A DNA stretch of 64,000 bases, taken from Sphingobacteriaceae bacterium. Lineage in GTDB: Bacteria; Bacteroidota; Bacteroidia; Sphingobacteriales; Sphingobacteriaceae. Shown here piece by piece: positions 63,494 to 64,000 of the stretch. The notes under the pieces were generated by a model. It saw only the letters and a list, made by a program, of their open reading frames with translations, was not told the DNA's origin and did no database searches. The translations under genes were made by a program, and so were the position numbers. The DNA is taken from positions 1-64,000 of the forward strand of contig CANHRG010000004.1 in the NCBI GenBank assembly GCA_947463785.1. The letters are read 5' to 3'. How positions within the stretch are numbered: the stretch's first letter is position 1; each line of letters starts with the position of its first letter.

Positions 63494-64000
63494 TCAATTT
63501 TCTGTTAATTCGCCGCGTAAATTTAAGGGCAGCATACGGGCTACTACATCAATCGGCTTACCCGAACCGAGCAAGAACATCAATTTGGTTACTGCCGCTT
63601 CAAAAGTCATATCAAAACCGCTTACCACACCCATTTCTTTAAGCTGGCGACTGGTTTCATAACGACCCAATTCTACTGAACCGCCTCGGCATTGGGAAAT
63701 ATCCAATATCAATTTTCCACTATCGATGGTTCTTTGCAAAGCATCTAAAAACCATTGTTCTGTACTGGTATTTCCGGCTCCATAAGTTTCCAAAATAACA
63801 GCCTTACAATCTGAATTTAATACCGCATTTACCATTTGTTCGTTAATACCCGGGTATAATTTGAGCACAGCTATGGCGGTGTCGAAATCTTTGTGAACTT
63901 TTAGTGGCTTGTTGGCTACTTTGGCAATATAGCTTTCGAAAAAGCTGAAATGCACCCCAGCTTCGGCTAATAAAGGGTAATTTGGAGATTGAAATGCTTC
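63494..64000 (-). CDS. Type I L-asparaginase, C-terminal part
   Basis: The frame is open to the right window edge, so the N-terminal part with the catalytic Thr is missing; 168 codons are visible. AFQSPNYPLLAEAGV near the edge, KLYPGINEQMVNAVL, VILETYGAGNTSTEQWFLDA, and ISQCRGGSVELGRYETSRQL are typical of the C-terminal half of cytoplasmic type I asparaginases, which convert asparagine to aspartate and ammonia. It ends 19 bp before tRNA-Ser. Confidence 0.9.
   Translation of the reverse strand, partial: EAFQSPNYPLLAEAGVHFSFFESYIAKVANKPLKVHKDFDTAIAVLKLYPGINEQMVNAVLNSDCKAVILETYGAGNTSTEQWFLDALQRTIDSGKLILDISQCRGGSVELGRYETSRQLKEMGVVSGFDMTFEAAVTKLMFLLGSGKPIDVVARMLPLNLRGELTEN

Overview
The window reads as chromosome of a pigmented Bacteroidota, most likely a Sphingobacteriales (Pedobacter-like) bacterium. 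The reasons are TonB-receptor and DUF5686 outer-membrane proteins with carboxypeptidase-regulatory N-domains, an OmpA protein with thrombospondin type 3 repeats, the Bacteroidota -7 promoter word TAnnTTTG in front of many genes, GH3-family, BT_3928-family and DUF1599 genes, and a carotenoid pathway of Bacteroidota type. The genus is inference. No rRNA, CRISPR array or intact insertion sequence was seen; there are two tRNA genes.

Layout. 1-2480 is an AT-rich accessory stretch ending at tRNA-Asn: a truncated esterase lipoprotein, a PLP decarboxylase between two copies of a 36-bp direct repeat, and the tail of a broken ester cyclase gene. 2697-11025 holds a PfkB kinase, the carotenoid genes (crtB, an unknown secreted protein, crtY-type cyclase and a cytochrome b5-like protein on the minus strand; crtI divergent), an ECF sigma factor, and an lpdA-crtZ-murB run. 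11129-16864 has an M1 peptidase and the 2-oxoglutarate dehydrogenase genes sucA-sucB. 17239-19254 is a small two-gene accessory locus: a modular lipoprotein with an HExxH metallopeptidase-like domain and a secreted partner. 19372-22293 is a light-related cluster (cryptochrome DASH, DUF2256, SDR, flavin reductase). 22349-28001 has a fully overlapping nucleotide-sugar operon (ugd, UDP-xylose synthase, galE, rfbB) and waaA.

27998-35675 carries a TonB receptor coupled to hemH, trhO followed by the carotenoid ketolase crtW, and a DUF5686 protein. 35790-45237 is housekeeping: kbl, pheS, a degenerate Rieske-like lipoprotein, rlmD, a phosphoribosyltransferase, aroK, a BT_3928-family protein, DUF1599, folP, the c-di-AMP synthase cdaA and a bacilliredoxin. 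45379-61004 has ahcY, the OmpA/TSP3 protein, pdxJ, gcvP, YceI, an MBL hydrolase, recJ, lptB, GH3, TerC and a polyprenyl diphosphate synthase. 61114-63474 is a 2.27-kb segment carrying an NADP-type aldehyde dehydrogenase, inserted between tRNA-Ser and what looks like its original terminator and bounded by an exact 25-bp copy of the tRNA 3' end. The window closes in a type I asparaginase.

Together, crtB, crtI, crtY, crtZ and crtW make a complete route from GGPP to hydroxylated and ketolated beta-carotenoids (zeaxanthin/astaxanthin type), and the polyprenyl synthase may share the precursor supply. Photoprotection (pigments) and photorepair (cryptochrome DASH cluster) lie within 30 kb of each other. 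The least explained locus is 17239-19254, and the clearest structural event is the tRNA-Ser insertion.
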